Positions 60,453 through 64,000 of a DNA stretch of 64,000 bases are shown here, piece by piece. A program made the translations under genes and the position numbers. The DNA is from Ralstonia sp. UNC404CL21Col (GTDB lineage Bacteria; Pseudomonadota; Gammaproteobacteria; Burkholderiales; Burkholderiaceae). Each line of letters opens with the position of its first letter. Position 1 is the stretch's first letter. The DNA lies in contig NZ_KK211140.1 in NCBI RefSeq assembly GCF_000620465.1, forward strand, positions 685,964-749,963. The letters are read 5' to 3'. The notes under the pieces were generated by a model, which did no database searches, was not told the origin of the DNA, and was given only the letters and a program-made list of their open reading frames with translations.

Positions 60453-61355
60453 TCAGATCCAGATGATCAGCGCTGCCACGCCAATGATCAGACCGAACTT
60501 CACCACGTAGTAGACCTTGCGGTTCCACGCCTTGAACCGGCGGCGGTACTGGCCCATCACCCACACATAGCGGAACAGCTTGTTGATGCCGCCGGTCTGG
60601 TCACCGTCGTCGTTGGGCGAGCTGGCGGCGGTCATGACCTTGCGGCCCAGCCATTTGTTGACGCGCTGCGCCCAGCCGAATTTCATCGGGCGTTCGATAT
60701 CGCAGAAGAGAATCAGGCGGTCCTTGTCGGAGGCGTTTTCGGCCCAGTGCAGATAGGTTTCGTCAAAGACGACGCCCTGGCCGTCGCGCCAGCTGTGGCG
60801 CTGGCCGTCGACTTCGATGAAGCATCGGTCGTCGTTGGGCGTAGACAGACCCAGGTGATAGCGCAGCGAGCCGGCAAACGGATCGCGGTGCGGGTTCAGC
60901 TTGCCGCCCGGCGGCAGCTCGGCAAACATCGCCGCCTTCACGCTGGGCAGATCGCGCAGCAGCGCGACGGTCTGCGGGCAAAGCTGTTCAGCCGACGGAT
61001 GATGTGCCTCATACCACTTCAGGTAGAACCGCTTCCAGCCGTTCTTGAAGAACGAGTTGAAGCCGGCATCGTCGTTCTTCTCGGCGGCCTTGATCTTGCG
61101 CAGGTTGATGAGCGCCAGGCCTTCGTCGCGAATCTGCGGCCACGCGGCCTGCAGCTTTTCCAGATCCGGGAAGCGCTCGACCGGCACATACGGCGTCTGC
61201 GGCACGCCCGAAAACGCGTACATAAAGCAATTGACCGGTGCCACGACGGCCGAGTGGTCGAACATCTGGCGCCAGAATTTCAGACGCACCTTGCCGCGAA
61301 AGTGCACGTACAGAATGGAGCCCAGATAGAGGGCCACGATAATCCACTTGATCAA
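60453..61355 (-). CDS. lpxO: lipid A beta-hydroxylase LpxO
   Basis: 300 residues. A membrane anchor at each end (IIVALYLGSILYV; FGLIIGVAALIIWI) and an Fe(II)/2-oxoglutarate dioxygenase core with H156, D158 and H203 as the metal triad (HRDPF ... YLHWA). Adds a 2-hydroxyl to a secondary acyl chain of lipid A; also of the aspartyl/asparaginyl hydroxylase family, so the exact acceptor is inferred. Monocistronic. Confidence 0.92.
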   Translation of the reverse strand: MIKWIIVALYLGSILYVHFRGKVRLKFWRQMFDHSAVVAPVNCFMYAFSGVPQTPYVPVERFPDLEKLQAAWPQIRDEGLALINLRKIKAAEKNDDAGFNSFFKNGWKRFYLKWYEAHHPSAEQLCPQTVALLRDLPSVKAAMFAELPPGGKLNPHRDPFAGSLRYHLGLSTPNDDRCFIEVDGQRHSWRDGQGVVFDETYLHWAENASDKDRLILFCDIERPMKFGWAQRVNKWLGRKVMTAASSPNDDGDQTGGINKLFRYVWVMGQYRRRFKAWNRKVYYVVKFGLIIGVAALIIWI

Positions 61356-61616
61356 GGCGATTTCCTTGCCGCGCGAAGGCGGTCAGCAATTGAGTGCATG
61401 CGCTGTCAGCGCAATCCGGCATTTTACCCGTGGCGGAGCCGCGCCGCGTGGACAGCCGCCAACAGTGCAGCGTGGTTTGTGACGCCACGTTATCGTTTGC
61501 GCGGTCTTTGCAATAAGGAACGTCTGTGTCGATTTGTCGCGAAATGTGCGTCGCGTTCTACAATTCTGTTTTCGTCCGCCAGGCACGCTGGTCACGGACG
61601 ATCACCGGAGGGAGCG

Positions 61617-62177
61617 ATGGACGTCAAAAAACGCGACGAAGAATCCAGCGACATGCCGACCACCATTGGCGTGGGCCTGGGCAATGCGGAATCGCTTGAA
61701 GCGTCCATGCGCCGAGCGCAGGAAGCGCTGTCTGCAGTGTCGGCGCGGCTGGCAAACCGGCCACCGATGCCGCGACCAGACCCGGCTACCGAGCGCTTCG
61801 TCGAAACGGACGAGGCCATGTCACCCGCGCAAGCGCGTGCGCTGGCCGAACGTTGCATCGCCGGCGAGGCCGCAGAGCCGGCGAGCCTCGCGCGCGCGTT
61901 TTCTGCGTTGCTCGGACAAATCGATGGATTGGAAGCCGACCATGCCGGCCGGCGCCGCGTGCTGCGGCAGTGGATGGTGAGCCAACTCACCTACAAGATG
62001 CTGTATCTGCACCACACCGGTCAGGATTCGACCGTGCCGCCGCGTGCGTTGCGCGCTCAGAAAGAGCGGGTGAAGGCGCAGGTTTCGGCCTTGCTCGATG
62101 CCGGGCGTTCCTACGCCGATGTGCGCCTGACCGACCTGCGCTTTGCCGAGGATGGCGGCGCCGCCGGTCAGGGCTGA
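61617..62177 (+). CDS. hypothetical helical protein, 186 residues
   Basis: No signal peptide or span. Strongly helical and acidic at both ends. A middle segment (RRVLRQWMVSQLTYKMLYLH) is basic and aromatic, perhaps an interaction or nucleic-acid contact region. Start at the ATG after GGAGGGAG. No family recognised. Preceded by a 261-base gap with no other feature. Confidence 0.65.
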   Translation: MDVKKRDEESSDMPTTIGVGLGNAESLEASMRRAQEALSAVSARLANRPPMPRPDPATERFVETDEAMSPAQARALAERCIAGEAAEPASLARAFSALLGQIDGLEADHAGRRRVLRQWMVSQLTYKMLYLHHTGQDSTVPPRALRAQKERVKAQVSALLDAGRSYADVRLTDLRFAEDGGAAGQG

Positions 62178-62202
62178 ATGATCACGCGATCAAGCGATTG
62201 GC

Positions 62203-62598
62203 TCAATCGTCCTCGTCGTCGTCCGGTTCGGAGTCGAGAAAATCGCGGCGGGTGAGCCAGTCGGCGATGGCCTGGTCGCAGGCGTTCTTCAGCTTGGACT
62301 TGTTATCCACCTTGTCGAACAGGGTGAAGTTCATCAGGGCCAGGCCCAGATCGGTGATGTAGAACATCCGCTTCGGGTTGTCGAAGTGGACGATGCGGCC
62401 GTCGATGTCGCCTTCGTCTTCGGGCTCGGCAGGCGCGTCTTCGAGTTCGACCACGCGGCAAGTGAAGCGGGGTGTGCGGGTGTGCGTCAGATATTCGAAT
62501 TCATCGTGCGACACTTCGCCGGACGGTGTGACGGCAATGGCGAAGCCCCAAATAAAGCGCGGGGTCGGCAGATCCGACAGCTCGTCGATTTCATCCAT
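62203..62598 (-). CDS. hypothetical protein, 131 residues, acidic ends
   Basis: Begins MDEIDELSD and ends with a run of Asp/Glu (DSEPDDDEDD). The middle has strands (FAIAVTPSGEVSHDEFEY; RIVHFDNPKRMFYIT) and one helix. Cytoplasmic. Not recognised. Convergent with the upstream helical gene across 25 bases. Confidence 0.65.
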   Translation of the reverse strand: MDEIDELSDLPTPRFIWGFAIAVTPSGEVSHDEFEYLTHTRTPRFTCRVVELEDAPAEPEDEGDIDGRIVHFDNPKRMFYITDLGLALMNFTLFDKVDNKSKLKNACDQAIADWLTRRDFLDSEPDDDEDD

Positions 62599-62702
62599 CC
62601 TTGTTTCTCCAGTCTGATGACGGCTTGTATTAACGGCGCATTATCGCGCGACCCGTGCTGCACGGAAAGCACAATGCACGCCCGACATTGTGGGGCGCCG
62701 GC

Positions 62703-63557
62703 ATGACGGACTCGCGCATCCAGCGCATCCGGGACGGTCTGGCGGCCCGGCAGGCGTTCGACGCCGACGCGCTGATCCCGTGGGTTGTTGCCGGACAACG
62801 CGTCGGCTGGCTGAGCCGCGAGCGCGCGTCGCTGCTTGCGCGCTGGCCGCAGTGGTTCGACGTGTCGGCGAAGCGGGTCGATTTGCGGGAGACGCTCGCC
62901 AACGAGGCCGCCCGCACCGCAGCGCTGGCCGAAGTCATCGCGCGCCTTGCCGAAGATGGCCACGTGCGGGGTTGGCGCGACGAGCGTTTCGCCGTCAACA
63001 CCGGCTGGGGCACGCCCACGCTGGCGCTGATCGAGCGCGCCGCCGCGCGTTTCTTCGGCATTCGGACCTATGCCGCGCACATGAACGGCCTGATTGCCGG
63101 CGCGGATGACGTCGGGCCGGCACTCTGGCTGGCCCGCCGCGCCGAAACCAAACCGATCGACCCCGGCATGTGGGACAACCTCGTCGCCGGCGGCATCGGT
63201 CATGGCTTCGATGCACGCGGCGCGCTGGAGAAGGAATGCTGGGAAGAGGCGGGCATCGGCGCCGAGCTGGCAGCGCGGCTGGTGCCGTGCGGCACGCTGG
63301 ACGTGCTTCGCGAAGTGCCCGAAGGCATCCAGTGCGAAACGCTGTTCGCCTTTGACCTGACGCTGCCGGCCAGCTTCGTCCCAGCCAATCAGGACGGGGA
63401 GGTCGCCGGCCACTTGCGTGCCAGCCCCGACGCGGCGCTTGATATCATGGCGGACTTCGCGATGACGGTCGACGCGACGCTCGTCACCCTCGACGCCCTG
63501 GCGCGGCTGGGCTCGTCCCCTACGCCACAGCGGTTTGCGCCCGACAACAATACATAA
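62703..63557 (+). CDS. Tnr3-like Nudix hydrolase (DUF4743 + Nudix)
   Basis: 284 residues. The N-terminal DUF4743-type domain (LIPWVVAGQRVGWLSRERA) and a Nudix fold from about 130. The Nudix box at about 162-185 reads GGIGHGFDARGALEKECWEE, with K in place of the usual R and no E at the first position, as in the Tnr3 group. Relatives hydrolyse oxidised thiamin diphosphates. Start at the ATG; the earlier TTG at 62655 is less likely. purU follows 8 bases on. Confidence 0.85.
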   Translation: MTDSRIQRIRDGLAARQAFDADALIPWVVAGQRVGWLSRERASLLARWPQWFDVSAKRVDLRETLANEAARTAALAEVIARLAEDGHVRGWRDERFAVNTGWGTPTLALIERAAARFFGIRTYAAHMNGLIAGADDVGPALWLARRAETKPIDPGMWDNLVAGGIGHGFDARGALEKECWEEAGIGAELAARLVPCGTLDVLREVPEGIQCETLFAFDLTLPASFVPANQDGEVAGHLRASPDAALDIMADFAMTVDATLVTLDALARLGSSPTPQRFAPDNNT

Positions 63558-63565
63558 AACGCTTC

Positions 63566-64000
63566 ATGAGTCACTCCGGTTTCATTCTTACCTTGTCGTG
63601 CCCGGACCAGCCCGGCATCGTCCACGCCGTGTCGGGCCTGCTGTTCGAGCAAGGCTGCAATATTCTCGATTCCGACCAGTTCGGTGACGAATTCACGGGC
63701 CGTTTCTTCATGCGCGTGCATTTTGTGCCCCAAGGCCAGCCGCTGGACCTTGGCGCCCTGCGTGACCGTTTTGCGCCCATCGGCGAACGTTTCTCCATGC
63801 AGTGGGGCATGTTCGACGCGGCCATCAAGCCGCGCGTGATGATCCTGGTCTCGAAGATCGGCCATTGCCTGAACGACCTCCTGTTCCGTGCACGCGCAGG
63901 CCAGCTGCCGATCGAGATTGCGGCCATCGTGTCGAACCACCGCGATTTTTACCAACTCGCTGCGTCGTACGACGTGCCGTTCATGCATCTGCCCCTGCTG
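63566..64000 (+). CDS. purU: formyltetrahydrofolate deformylase, 5' part (3' end outside window)
   Basis: The first 145 residues of the enzyme releasing formate from 10-formyl-THF. An N-terminal ACT domain (LSCPDQPGIVHAVSGLLFEQ) senses glycine/methionine, then the formyltransferase-like core begins (KPRVMILVSKIGHCLNDLLFR). The frame runs off the window edge. Together with the Nudix gene it forms a short plus-strand operon. Confidence 0.95.
   Translation, partial: MSHSGFILTLSCPDQPGIVHAVSGLLFEQGCNILDSDQFGDEFTGRFFMRVHFVPQGQPLDLGALRDRFAPIGERFSMQWGMFDAAIKPRVMILVSKIGHCLNDLLFRARAGQLPIEIAAIVSNHRDFYQLAASYDVPFMHLPLL

Noticed and set aside
60318-61616. Long upstream extension of the 186-residue gene
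   Set aside because: The frame continues upstream across lpxO on the other strand; a good ribosome site precedes the ATG at 61617.

Overview
The window is high-GC DNA from a betaproteobacterium, and gene content and order point to Ralstonia, probably a pickettii-like member of the genus. The main clues are the leuB-asd-fimV-truA-trpF-trpB-methyltransferase-trpA-accD-folC-SPOR-cvpA-purF order, the DHCW cupin, the HemP/ExbB/ExbD/TonB set and LpxO. The genus call is inference from recognised proteins; no database search was possible. Almost everything looks chromosomal. I see no insertion sequence, prophage, integrase or CRISPR array.

Region by region: (1) 1-15,450 is a conserved housekeeping block on the plus strand: leucine and aspartate-family biosynthesis, the polar hub protein FimV, pseudouridine synthase TruA, tryptophan synthesis with an orphan adenine/cytosine-N methyltransferase set between trpB and trpA, then accD, folC, a SPOR protein, cvpA and purF. 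(2) 15,450-17,300 is a NodI/NodJ-like ABC exporter on the minus strand. (3) 17,400-21,200 holds small, mostly exported or envelope-linked proteins (glycine-zipper lipoprotein, PRC-barrel, phasin, PXPV-repeat and decapeptide-repeat proteins, a HbpS/GlcG-like protein). It includes a 24-residue membrane peptide whose ribosome site lies inside a strong hairpin. (4) 21,300-24,000 is an iron-uptake energising locus, tonB-exbB-exbD plus hemP, each half with its own Fur-box-like site. A double-AAA ATPase of unknown role is divergent from it. (5) 26,600-37,100 carries central carbon functions: DctA, MurI, class I fumarase, a YqhA-type membrane protein, an EamA exporter, acetyl-CoA synthetase and an acetate-type sodium symporter. 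(6) 37,200-44,500 has two membrane proteins, a chemoreceptor, an AT-rich intergenic patch, a large CocE-type lipoprotein hydrolase and tRNA-Ser(GGA). (7) 44,680-47,450 encodes a two-subunit molybdenum hydroxylase.

(8) 47,500-58,000 is the most distinctive accessory region: a tightly packed nine-gene minus-strand operon led by its own LysR regulator. It encodes an FAD monooxygenase-like enzyme, a complete peptide/nickel-type ABC importer, an esterase/thioesterase fused to a cysteine-less CMD domain, and an intact AhpD-type CMD protein. Six of its eight junctions are 4-base ATGA overlaps (one has an alternative start). The layout suggests import and stepwise degradation of one unidentified organic substrate. 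(9) 58,100-64,000 ends with an orphan Liv-type binding protein, a SYLF lipoprotein, LpxO, two small unknown proteins, a Tnr3-like Nudix hydrolase and the start of purU.

Many very long open frames run antisense to real genes here. They are by-products of the GC-rich third codon positions and were left out.
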